Shown: piece by piece, positions 1 to 5,163 of the stretch
How positions within the stretch are numbered: position 1 is the first letter of the stretch
Layout of the letters: the number at the start of each line of letters is the position of its first letter
Source of the DNA: Clostridia bacterium
GTDB taxonomy: Bacteria > Bacillota > Clostridia > UMGS1810
DNA: 8,736 bases
Direction of reading: 5' to 3'
Assembly (NCBI GenBank): GCA_017549745.1
Contig: JAFYUA010000367.1
Location: 1-8,736 of the forward strand
Notes under the pieces: model-generated
Told to the model about the DNA's origin: nothing
Database searches by the model: none
What the model saw: only the letters and a program-made list of their open reading frames with translations
Program-made: the position numbers and the translations under genes

Positions 1-932
1 CCTGCAACCACGCGGGTGGTGCAGATAGAGCCGGGGCCAATGCCCACCTTCACTGCATCGGCGCCTGCTTTGATGAGCTCTTCGGCAGCTTCAGCAGTGG
101 CAATGTTGCCTGCTACAACATCAACATTGGGGAAGTTTGCCTTAACCTTTTTGAGGCAATCTATGATATTTTGTGAATGACCGTGAGCTGAGTCGAGCAC
201 CAAAAGGTCAACATTGGCATCTACAAGAGCTTTTACTCGGTCGAGCACATCAGCTGTGATGCCGATGGCTGCTGCACAAAGGAGTCTGCCTTTTGAGTCT
301 TTGGCAGAATTGGGGTATTTAACTGATTTTTCAATGTCTTTTATGGTGATAAGACCTTTGAGCTCGCCAGTGCTGCTTACTATGGGGAGCTTTTCTATTT
401 TATATTTTCTGAGGATTTCCTGAGCTTCGTCAAGTGTTGTGCCCTCGGGAGCTGTCACAAGGCGGTCACTTGTCATGGCAGATGAAATCGGCTTGGAATA
501 GTCGGTCTCAAAGCGGAGGTCGCGGTTGGTGATGATGCCAACAAGCTTTCCGTTTTCAGTAACGGGCACACCTGAAATTTTGTATTTGCCCATGAGCTCG
601 TCCGCATCCTGCAGGGTGTTGTCGGGCGAAAGGTGGAACGGGTCGGTGATAACGCCATGCTCAGAACGCTTAACCTTGTCAACCTCAGTGGCCTGCTGCT
701 CTATGGTCATGTTTTTGTGGATAACGCCTATGCCGCCTTCTCTTGCCATGGCAATAGCAAGGCTTGACTCGGTAACTGTGTCCATTGCAGCACTCATCAT
801 GGGGATGTTGAGCTTGATGTTTTTGGTGAGATTGGTCTTAAGGTTTACCATGTCGGGTGTGATGTCCGATTTTTGAGGAATCAGGAGCACATCGTCAAAG
901 GTGAGACCTTCATATGCAAATTTGTCAGTCAT
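1..932 (-). CDS. guaB: IMP dehydrogenase, C-terminus cut off by window edge
   Basis: Oxidises IMP to XMP with NAD+, the committed step of guanine nucleotide synthesis, in the cytoplasm. About 310 codons are present, reading leftward from ATG at 930-932. The start follows GAAAGGGG (940-947) by about 7 nt. The N-terminus has the family signature YEGLTFDDVLLIP, then half of the catalytic barrel (MMSAAMDTVTE). Two CBS domains follow at roughly residues 93-148 (ending GIITNRDLRF) and 155-205 (ending GLITIKDIEK). The barrel then resumes with the NAD-contacting DSAHGHS. The visible part ends with GIGPGSICTTRVVAG, which holds the catalytic cysteine (Cys304, near Cys305 of the E. coli enzyme). The flap and C-terminal barrel, about 180 residues, lie outside the window. 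No frameshift or missing residue is seen. It is transcribed alone from its own promoter; I saw no purine riboswitch in the roughly 50-nt leader. Confidence 0.97.
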   Translation of the reverse strand, partial: MTDKFAYEGLTFDDVLLIPQKSDITPDMVNLKTNLTKNIKLNIPMMSAAMDTVTESSLAIAMAREGGIGVIHKNMTIEQQATEVDKVKRSEHGVITDPFHLSPDNTLQDADELMGKYKISGVPVTENGKLVGIITNRDLRFETDYSKPISSAMTSDRLVTAPEGTTLDEAQEILRKYKIEKLPIVSSTGELKGLITIKDIEKSVKYPNSAKDSKGRLLCAAAIGITADVLDRVKALVDANVDLLVLDSAHGHSQNIIDCLKKVKANFPNVDVVAGNIATAEAAEELIKAGADAVKVGIGPGSICTTRVVA

Positions 933-990
933 AAAGAAACCCCTTTCGTATTTGTAAAAATGTTAAAACATGCGAATATTATTACATTAT

Positions 991-1019
991 AGTATAATAA
1001 AAATTTGCCTTTAAGTCAA
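991..1019 (-). promoter_or_regulatory. Sigma-A promoter of guaB
   Basis: Reading the minus strand, TTGACT (1014-1019) and TATACT (991-996) are separated by exactly 17 nt. This predicts a start near 984 and a leader of about 50 nt before the guaB ATG. The match to consensus is strong. Confidence 0.8.
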
Positions 1020-1085
1020 CACCTAAAATGCAATTTGGTAAAAATAATGCATAAAGTGAAAGGCAGATATGTCAATTGAAATAAA

Positions 1086-1128
1086 ATTTACAAAACAAAA
1101 ATCAGCTACCACACAAATGATAGCTGAT
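1086..1128 (-). terminator. Rho-independent terminator of the NlpC/P60 gene
   Basis: On the minus strand, ATCAGCTA (1121-1128) and its complement TAGCTGAT (1101-1108) form an 8-bp stem with a 12-nt loop. A T-rich tract (TTTTGTTTTG) follows. It begins 7 nt after the stop codon of the NlpC/P60 gene and upstream of the guaB promoter, so it separates the two transcripts. Confidence 0.8.
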
Positions 1129-1134
1129 TGATTG

Positions 1135-1791
1135 TTAAAATATTCTGCGTGCGCTCGAATATCTTGCGCCATAGCTGCCGTCAAGACTTTCGATTGTTAC
1201 GGTGTAGCCTGTGCGGGGGGAGTGAATGAACTGATTGTTACCCACATATATGCCCACATGGCCGATGTAAGAGCCACCGCGTGAATTTGCAAAGCAGATT
1301 ATGTCACCGGGCTGGAGCTGGTCTCTTGCAACCCATGTGCCATTGTGTGCCTGAGATGCGGCTGTGCGGTCGAGCGACACTCCGTAGAGCGAGTAGATGT
1401 ACTTTACAAAGCCTGAGCAATCAAAACCTGCAGGCGACATTCCGCCGTAAACATAGGGAGTGCCTATGTACTGCTTGGCTGTTTCCACAAGGTTCTGACC
1501 CAGAATGCTCTGCTCGGGAGTCTGAGTGGAACTAAATGCCACATAATCACTGTGGACATAAGCGTAGCTGTTGTTGAATCTGATTTGATACCAGATGTCA
1601 TTTGTGCCGGTAATATCTACAGTAGAACCATAAGGATACTGACCGACAATCTCGGCAGTCATGCTCGGCTGTGAACGCACATTGAGCACATCTGCCGTGG
1701 TATAGGCTCTTTCGCCGTCAGCGCTTGCACATACAGTGAGTGTGATAAGAAGCAAAGCTGTCAACAAGATGACTTTGAACAAATTTCGCAT
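1135..1791 (-). CDS. Secreted SH3b-NlpC/P60 cell-wall peptidase
   Basis: A 218-aa exported protein. Residues 1-24 form a signal peptide (positive MRNLFK, hydrophobic core, likely cleavage after ASA). Residues 29-85 are a bacterial SH3 domain (TTADVLNVRSQPS...GSTVDI...WYQIRF), a wall-binding module. Residues 98-218 are an NlpC/P60 papain-fold domain. The catalytic Cys125 sits in FDCSGFVKY, the catalytic His178 in IGHVGIYVG, and the third polar residue is probably His190 in FIHSP. By family, such enzymes cut peptidoglycan stem peptides, usually D-gamma-glutamyl-diamino acid bonds; the exact bond cannot be read from sequence. The start is preceded by GGAGGA at 1801-1806. It is monocistronic, with its own promoter and terminator. 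All catalytic residues are present, so it should be active. Confidence 0.93.
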   Translation of the reverse strand: MRNLFKVILLTALLLITLTVCASADGERAYTTADVLNVRSQPSMTAEIVGQYPYGSTVDITGTNDIWYQIRFNNSYAYVHSDYVAFSSTQTPEQSILGQNLVETAKQYIGTPYVYGGMSPAGFDCSGFVKYIYSLYGVSLDRTAASQAHNGTWVARDQLQPGDIICFANSRGGSYIGHVGIYVGNNQFIHSPRTGYTVTIESLDGSYGARYSSARRIF

Positions 1792-1848
1792 TATAAAAAT
1801 TCCTCCGTTAATTTTTTCGAACTCAAATTCGATTGACTAACAGAGAGT

Positions 1849-1877
1849 ATTGTAACACAAAAAGGCGGTTTTGTCAA
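1849..1877 (-). promoter_or_regulatory. Sigma-A promoter of the NlpC/P60 gene
   Basis: On the minus strand a perfect TTGACA (1872-1877) is followed after 17 nt by TACAAT (1849-1854). The predicted start is near 1842, giving a leader of about 50 nt. Confidence 0.85.
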
Positions 1878-1950
1878 ACTTTTTTAACAATTCAGTAACA
1901 TTCTTGAGAAAGGTTACTATATAAACTGCGGTATTCTTAGTGCTATTTAA

Positions 1951-2006
1951 CAAAAAACTGAGCTTTTTATCGTGATTTTATTGAATTCGACACGATAAAA
2001 AGTTCA
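1951..2006 (-). terminator. Rho-independent terminator of the XRE-S24 gene
   Basis: CTTTTTATCGTG (1963-1974) and CACGATAAAAAG (1991-2002) form a perfect 12-bp stem. It extends to 16 bp through a G-U pair and three more pairs (1959-1962 with 2003-2006), around a 16-nt loop. On the minus strand the stem is followed by GTTTTTTG (1951-1958). It lies about 35 nt beyond the stop codon of the regulator gene. The stem is AT-rich, so a protein-binding role is not excluded. Confidence 0.7.
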
Positions 2007-2039
2007 AAAACAGTCCTAAATGTTAAAAAAATGTTACAA

Positions 2040-2702
2040 TCACATCGGAGATGTTAAAAATTTCTCAACATATCCTACTATTTCATAGTCGGTGTCTCTT
2101 TCGTCATAGCGCACAGGTGAATATTCGCCCGATTGGGAGCTTGGCATCATAGACACGATGTGACCGTCTCTGAAATACCTTCTTATATAATATTCACCGC
2201 TTGCTCTGCTCACAAAAAGAACGATTGATTTATCTATTGGCGCCGATGTGAGCCTTACGATTGCAAAATTGTTTTTGCGTATGCCGTCATCTTCCATAGA
2301 ATCATCTTTTACCTTGACGCACACATACTTTCCTGTGGATTTTACCATGTCGCCCGAAAGGGTGATATAGTTTTTGACAAGTGCGGGGAGAGCGTCGAGC
2401 TCTTTTGTGATGTCTTTGGTTTGCAGATAGGGCACGGCTATCGTGTCGGCATTCTGATGCTTGTGCTGGCTCAGGTCAGGAAATAAATCGCTGCCGTATT
2501 CAATAAGCATATCGGGAAGTGAAATCCCAAATGTTGCAGCAATCTTTTCAAGCACATGCAGCGGTGTGTCTGTATAGTTTCTTTCGTAGTTGTTGAGGGC
2601 AGTGTGGCCAATGCCCGATTTTTCGGCAAGCTCCTTTTGATTCAGACCATGAGCCTTTCGTATTCTTGTGATTATCTTTCCGTATTCTACAGTAGTTTTC
2701 AT
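2040..2702 (-). CDS. XRE-family repressor with LexA-like S24 domain lacking the catalytic lysine
   Basis: A 220-aa two-domain transcription regulator. Residues 7-66 are an XRE/Cro-CI helix-turn-helix (GKIITRIRKAHGLNQKELAE, then GIGHTALNNYERN as recognition region). A linker (about 70-110) joins it to an S24 peptidase-like domain (about 115-217). The S24 serine is present in KVKDDSMEDDG (Ser135). In the segment equivalent to the LexA motif VTVKRL the protein has YYIRRYFRDG, so the catalytic lysine position is Arg174. No Ala-Gly or Cys-Gly cleavage site is evident in the linker. Self-cleavage is therefore doubtful; the domain may serve for dimerisation or signal sensing. The start ATG (2700-2702) is preceded by GGAG at about 2711-2714. 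The gene is divergent from three tiny membrane peptides and is a candidate controller of them and of itself. Confidence 0.9.
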   Translation of the reverse strand: MKTTVEYGKIITRIRKAHGLNQKELAEKSGIGHTALNNYERNYTDTPLHVLEKIAATFGISLPDMLIEYGSDLFPDLSQHKHQNADTIAVPYLQTKDITKELDALPALVKNYITLSGDMVKSTGKYVCVKVKDDSMEDDGIRKNNFAIVRLTSAPIDKSIVLFVSRASGEYYIRRYFRDGHIVSMMPSSQSGEYSPVRYDERDTDYEIVGYVEKFLTSPM

Positions 2703-2729
2703 AGTCAGTCTCCATTGTCAAAATAATTC

Positions 2730-2821
2730 TTACATTATTATATTACTATAACGCCTTGCCATAGTCAATGATAAAATTGTGTGTAACAAAAATATATGTC
2801 ATTACATATTATAAAAATGAC
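2730..2821 (+). promoter_or_regulatory. Divergent control region with repeated AT-rich motif, possible operators
   Basis: This intergenic stretch separates the XRE-S24 gene from the small-peptide operon. TTACATTATTATA (2730-2742) overlaps the regulator's -10 region. A near copy, TTACATATTATA (2802-2813), overlaps the only good -10-like sequence upstream of the peptides. An inverted repeat, GTCATT (2798-2803) with AATGAC (2816-2821), flanks the second copy. No convincing TTGACA-type -35 box accompanies the peptide operon. CATATTATA (2805-2813) fits the sporulation sigma-K -10 consensus CATANNNTA. The operator and sigma-factor assignments are inference from short AT-rich matches. Confidence 0.35.
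2737..2768 (-). promoter_or_regulatory. Probable sigma-A promoter of the XRE-S24 gene
   Basis: On the minus strand TTGACT (2763-2768) is followed by TAATAT after 17 nt (2740-2745), or by a perfect TATAAT after 20 nt (2737-2742). Which -10 is used cannot be decided by eye. Confidence 0.6.
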
Positions 2822-2845
2822 CCTGAAAAGCGGAGGTGTAATAAT

Positions 2846-2956
2846 ATGTTTGGCAAAGGTGTATTTGGTTCAAATGACGGAATACTCTTCTTCATTTTAG
2901 TGTTCCTGTTACTCTTTGGATGCTGCGACCAGTCAGATAGCGGTTGCTGCAATTGA
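2846..2956 (+). CDS. Cys-rich single-span membrane micropeptide 1 (36 aa)
   Basis: I do not recognise a named family. The reading frame extends upstream to 2768, but the ATG at 2846 is chosen because GGAGG (2832-2836) lies 9 nt before it. The 36-aa product has a short Gly/Phe N-terminus (MFGKGVFGSNDG), one hydrophobic helix at about residues 13-24, and a polar tail with two adjacent cysteine pairs (Cys26-Cys27 and Cys34-Cys35). It lacks a lipobox or cleavage site, so it probably stays inserted in the membrane. It is the first of three similar small genes, 26 nt before the next. The overall shape (Gly-rich start, hydrophobic core, Cys end) loosely recalls YjcZ-type small sporulation proteins, but this is only resemblance. 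That it is translated is supported by the ribosome site and by two paralogues beside it. Confidence 0.72.
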   Translation: MFGKGVFGSNDGILFFILVFLLLFGCCDQSDSGCCN

Positions 2957-2982
2957 TTTTAATTTATAGGAGGTAAAAAGTT

Positions 2983-3126
2983 ATGTTCAACATTTTCGGC
3001 AATAACGGTTGCTGCGATTCGGGCAGCAGCACAATACTCTGGTTCATCATCTTGGTTATCTTACTCTTTATGAAAAACGACAATTGCTCCGCTCAGATGG
3101 AAGACGACTGCGGTTGTGGCTGCTGA
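2983..3126 (+). CDS. Cys-rich single-span membrane micropeptide 2 (47 aa)
   Basis: An unrecognised 47-aa protein starting at ATG 2983, preceded by AGGAGG at about 2969-2973 with roughly 9 nt spacing. The N-terminus MFNIFGNNGCCD carries Cys10-Cys11. A serine/glycine linker leads to a membrane helix at about residues 18-30 (ILWFIILVILLFM). The acidic tail ends in DDCGCGC, giving cysteines at 35, 43, 45 and 47, six in all. The alternating C-G-C-G-C end could bind metal or form disulfides; nothing in the sequence decides which. It resembles its neighbours in the FG/NNG start, the helix position and the Cys-rich end, so the three probably arose by tandem duplication. The same transcript is likely, with no terminator between the genes. 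Confidence 0.75.
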   Translation: MFNIFGNNGCCDSGSSTILWFIILVILLFMKNDNCSAQMEDDCGCGC

Positions 3127-3175
3127 GACAGCGTAAAGCGCAAATGTGAGCTTTCAGAAAGGAGCATTATATCGT

Positions 3176-3316
3176 ATGAATGATTGCGGATGCAATTCAA
3201 ATAACGGAATTTTCGGCGGTTCGAGTCTGGTATGGATTATAATTGCAATTATTGTAATCGTGTGGCTCAGCGGTGATTCAAATAATAGCTGCGGCAATTA
3301 TAACGGTTGCTGCTGA
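3176..3316 (+). CDS. Cys-rich single-span membrane micropeptide 3 (46 aa)
   Basis: An unrecognised 46-aa protein beginning at ATG 3176, with AAAGGAG (3158-3164) 11 nt upstream. The N-terminus MNDCGCNSNNGIFGG holds Cys4 and Cys6. Residues 18-31 are an Ile/Val-rich membrane helix beginning LVWIII. The Asn/Gly-rich tail has Cys39 and ends NGCC (Cys45-Cys46). The core NNG...SS-L/I-x-W-hydrophobic is shared with micropeptide 2. It is the last gene of the operon, 49 nt after the second peptide and 8 nt before a strong terminator. No catalytic motif is visible. Possible roles include a spore or envelope component, a membrane-active peptide, or a metal/redox-linked membrane subunit; the sequence does not choose among them. 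Confidence 0.75.
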   Translation: MNDCGCNSNNGIFGGSSLVWIIIAIIVIVWLSGDSNNSCGNYNGCC

Positions 3317-3324
3317 GATTAAGT

Positions 3325-3374
3325 AAAGGATATGCACCCGGCGACAAACGCCGGTGTGCATATCCTTTTGTTTT
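3325..3374 (+). terminator. Strong Rho-independent terminator of the micropeptide operon
   Basis: GGATATGCAC plus CCGGCG (3328-3343) pairs with CGCCGG plus GTGCATATCC (3349-3365), with a single bulged T at 3355 and a 5-nt ACAAA loop. TTTTGTTTTTG follows directly. It starts 8 nt after the stop of micropeptide 3 and insulates the ribosomal operon from it. Confidence 0.93.
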
Positions 3375-3426
3375 TGTACATATTATATAAGAATTAAATA
3401 TTTTTCAAATAAATGCAAATTTTGTA

Positions 3427-3455
3427 TTGACATTTTTTTTGCCTTGTGGTATTAT
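3427..3455 (+). promoter_or_regulatory. Sigma-A promoter of the rpmG-secE-nusG-rplKA operon
   Basis: Perfect TTGACA (3427-3432), a 17-nt spacer that opens with eight T residues, then TATTAT (3450-3455). The predicted start is near 3462, leaving a leader of about 100 nt before rpmG. Confidence 0.88.
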
Positions 3456-3562
3456 TCTATTGCTGATGAAAGCTCTTTTTTTTTGTGTGCAAATTTTTAG
3501 TTGTATATGAAAAATCAAAGATAATAGATTCAAGGCATTGTATATTTAAGGAGGTGCATACC

Positions 3563-3712
3563 ATGAGAACAAAAATCACTTTGGCATGTAGTCAGTGTAA
3601 GCAGAGAAATTACAACACCATGAAAAACAAGAAAAATGACCCCGACAGACTTGAAATGAAGAAATATTGCCGTTTCTGCAGAGAGCATACACTGCACAAA
3701 GAAACAAAATAA
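3563..3712 (+). CDS. rpmG: Large-subunit ribosomal protein bL33, zinc-binding form
   Basis: A 49-aa protein of the 50S subunit near the E site. It begins MRTKITLACSQC and has CxxC at Cys9/Cys12 and a second CxxC at Cys36/Cys39 (YCRFCREHT). This makes it the zinc-binding C+ type, unlike C- paralogues that some Firmicutes use under zinc limitation. The ATG at 3563 follows GGAGG (3550-3554) by 8 nt; an upstream in-frame start at 3485 has no ribosome site and is not used. It opens the operon, 27 nt before secE, the common Firmicute arrangement. Confidence 0.96.
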   Translation: MRTKITLACSQCKQRNYNTMKNKKNDPDRLEMKKYCRFCREHTLHKETK

Positions 3713-3739
3713 TCCTTATTTTCCTTGGAGGTGATTGCT

Positions 3740-3955
3740 ATGGCAGAAGCTACAGCAAAAAACAAGAAATCAGGCAGCAGAATCGTAAAATACTTCAAAG
3801 AAGTTAAATCCGAAATGAAAAAGGTTGTCTGGCCTAGCAAAAAGCAGGTAATCAAAAACACCCTCATCGTAATCGCTGCAGTTGTTTTAATCGGAGTTGT
3901 TATCTGGGCTCTTGATTTGCTCTTCAGCTTTGGTCTCAACACATTCATCAAATAA
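3740..3955 (+). CDS. secE: Preprotein translocase subunit SecE
   Basis: A 71-aa small subunit of the SecYEG protein-export channel in the cytoplasmic membrane. It is the short Gram-positive form: a basic cytoplasmic N-terminus with an amphipathic helix (KYFKEVKSEMKKVVWPSKKQV, about 17-37), then one membrane helix at about residues 40-64. The VVWPS motif is the family hallmark. The start is the ATG at 3740, with GGAGG (3727-3731) 8 nt upstream. A TTG at 3725 in frame would include the ribosome site and is rejected. It lies between rpmG and nusG, as in most bacteria. Confidence 0.96.
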   Translation: MAEATAKNKKSGSRIVKYFKEVKSEMKKVVWPSKKQVIKNTLIVIAAVVLIGVVIWALDLLFSFGLNTFIK

Positions 3956-3996
3956 TCGGACAGGTTTAATATCCTGAATTTTTTAAAGGAGGCCGG

Positions 3997-4536
3997 ATGA
4001 TGGGTAGTTCGAATAACGCATCCAAAAATGCCAAATGGTATGTTGTTCATACCTATTCCGGGTATGAAAACAAGGTAAAGACAAACCTCGAGAAGATTAT
4101 CGAAAACCGCAATCTTGAAAATCTTATCATTGATGTAAAGGTTCCTACGGAGGATGTTGTAGAAGCTAAGGGCGAAGAAAAGAAAATCGTCACACGCAAG
4201 ATTTTTCCCGGTTATGTCCTCATCAAAATGGTCATGACCGATGAAACCTGGTATATAATAAGAAATACCACAGGTGTGACAGGCTTTGTAGGCCCCGGCT
4301 CCAAGCCCGTACCCCTTACTGAAGAAGAGGTTGAAGCACTCGGCGTTGATGTAAGAGAGATTTTTGCCGACTATTCGGTTGGTGATAATGTCAGAATTAT
4401 CGAGGGTGCTTTTGTAAATCAGACAGGCACAGTTGAAGAGATTGACAATGCAAACCGCAAGGTTAAGGTGAGCGTTGTTATGTTTGGCAGAACCACAAGC
4501 CTCGAGCTTGACATAAGCCATGTAGAGTCTGTATGA
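3997..4536 (+). CDS. nusG: Transcription elongation/antitermination factor NusG
   Basis: A 179-aa factor that binds RNA polymerase, modulates pausing and termination, and can link polymerase to the ribosome. The NGN domain spans about residues 13-120 (KWYVVHTYSGYENKVKTNLE, then FPGYVLIKM and GVTGFVGPGSKPVPL). The KOW domain is about 126-179 (VGDNVRIIEGAFVNQTGTVEEI). The length is normal. Two ATG codons are adjacent at 3997 and 4000; GGAGG at 3988-3992 lies 4 nt from the first and 7 nt from the second, so the second may be the true start, changing the protein by one residue. It is part of the rpmG-secE-nusG-rplKA transcript. Confidence 0.96.
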   Translation: MMGSSNNASKNAKWYVVHTYSGYENKVKTNLEKIIENRNLENLIIDVKVPTEDVVEAKGEEKKIVTRKIFPGYVLIKMVMTDETWYIIRNTTGVTGFVGPGSKPVPLTEEEVEALGVDVREIFADYSVGDNVRIIEGAFVNQTGTVEEIDNANRKVKVSVVMFGRTTSLELDISHVESV

Positions 4537-4539
4537 TTG

Positions 4540-4590
4540 GTGTGCCCGATTGGGGCGCGCGCTTAATTTATTAATAGCGGCACATTGCCG
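4540..4590 (+). other. Two small hairpins in the nusG-rplK spacer
   Basis: GTGTGCCC (4540-4547) can pair with GGGCGCGC (4553-4560), 8 pairs including two G-U, followed by TTAATTTATT. A second hairpin, CGGCA (4578-4582) with TGCCG (4586-4590), follows with a 3-nt loop. The first looks like a weak terminator or an RNA-processing site; the T tract is interrupted, so much readthrough is expected. No promoter was found in this spacer. Confidence 0.45.
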
Positions 4591-4602
4591 ATATTATTTA
4601 AA

Positions 4603-4633
4603 GTGGGAGGAATTTAAAATTCCGACGCACCAC
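4603..4633 (+). promoter_or_regulatory. Probable L1-binding mRNA operator upstream of rplK
   Basis: GTGG (4603-4606) pairs with CCAC (4630-4633), enclosing an asymmetric loop of GA (4607-4608) opposite GACGCA (4624-4629). An inner helix GGAATT/AATTCC (4609-4614 with 4618-4623) has a 3-nt loop. The GUGGGAG strand and outer CCAC resemble the L1-binding part of 23S rRNA (the L1 stalk) and known L1-responsive leaders before rplKA. It ends 11 nt before the GGGAGG ribosome site of rplK, so bound L1 could repress translation. Binding is inferred from structure. Confidence 0.75.
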
Positions 4634-4659
4634 ATTTGTTAATAGGGAGGTGTTCTTAA

Positions 4660-5085
4660 ATGGCACAGAAAGTAACAGGTTACATCAAGCTTCAGATTGA
4701 AGCAGGCAAAGCTACCCCGGCTCCCCCGGTTGGTCCTGCACTCGGTCAGCACGGTGTAAACATCATGCAATTCTGTAAAGAATTCAATGAAAAAACAGCA
4801 AAGGACGCAGGTCTTGTAATCCCTGTAGTTATCACTGTTTATCAGGACAGGTCTTTCAGTTTTATCACCAAAACTCCACCTGCAGCAGTGCTTCTCAAAA
4901 AGGCTTGCAAGCTCTCCAAAGCTTCCGGTGTACCTAGCAAAGACAAGGTTGCAACCATCAGCAAAGACGCTGTAAGAGCAATCGCAGAGCAGAAAATGCC
5001 CGACTTAAACGCTGCAAGCATTGAAGCAGCTATGAGCATGATCGCCGGCACAGCAAGAAGCATGGGTATCGTTGTTGAAGACTGA
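4660..5085 (+). CDS. rplK: Large-subunit ribosomal protein uL11
   Basis: A 141-aa protein, the usual length, that binds 23S rRNA in the GTPase-associated centre at the base of the L7/L12 stalk and is needed for stringent-factor activation. The N-terminal domain (about 1-70) includes LQIEAGKATPAPPVGPALGQ with the proline-rich segment. The C-terminal RNA-binding domain (about 72-141) includes TPPAAVLLKKA and ends AGTARSMGIVVED. The start ATG is 9 nt after GGGAGG (4645-4650). It is followed by rplA after 78 nt that contain a second L1-type operator. Confidence 0.97.
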   Translation: MAQKVTGYIKLQIEAGKATPAPPVGPALGQHGVNIMQFCKEFNEKTAKDAGLVIPVVITVYQDRSFSFITKTPPAAVLLKKACKLSKASGVPSKDKVATISKDAVRAIAEQKMPDLNAASIEAAMSMIAGTARSMGIVVED

Positions 5086-5100
5086 TTACCATGCAATTTA

Positions 5101-5147
5101 GTGGGAGAAATTCAAAAAATATAACATCTTGAATTTCGATTGACCAC
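5101..5147 (+). promoter_or_regulatory. Second probable L1-binding mRNA operator, upstream of rplA
   Basis: It has the same architecture as the element before rplK. GTGG (5101-5104) pairs with CCAC (5144-5147), with GA (5105-5106) opposite GATTGA (5138-5143). A perfect 9-bp inner helix GAAATTCAA/TTGAATTTC (5107-5115 with 5129-5137) follows. Only the inner helix and loop differ in sequence, with conserved helix and loop geometry, which argues for selection on RNA structure. It ends 4 nt before the AGGAGG of rplA. Confidence 0.75.
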
Positions 5148-5163
5148 AGAAGGAGGAAGTAAA

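Noticed and set aside
950..1130. Purine riboswitch or tRNA upstream of guaB
   Set aside because: The leader after the promoter is only about 50 nt and lacks the conserved purine-aptamer core; no cloverleaf was found.
2716..2721. Perfect TTGACA on the minus strand just before the XRE-S24 start
   Set aside because: A matching -10 would fall inside the coding region (2693-2698 reads GAAAAC), and the box overlaps the leader next to the ribosome site.
2768..2845. N-terminal extension of micropeptide 1 from ATG 2768
   Set aside because: No ribosome site precedes 2768, the extension contains the likely promoter and the true ribosome site, and the paralogues start with a short FG/NNG segment like that after ATG 2846.
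3961..3985. CAGG...CCTG followed by a T run between secE and nusG, as a terminator
   Set aside because: The stem is only 4 bp with an 8-nt loop, too weak to terminate, and the genes are a conserved co-transcribed pair.
3610..4521. 303-codon open frame on the minus strand across rpmG, secE and nusG
   Set aside because: It is antisense to three well-identified genes, has no ribosome site or recognisable domain, and its product is an unpatterned Cys/Asn/Phe mix expected from complementing A-rich codons.
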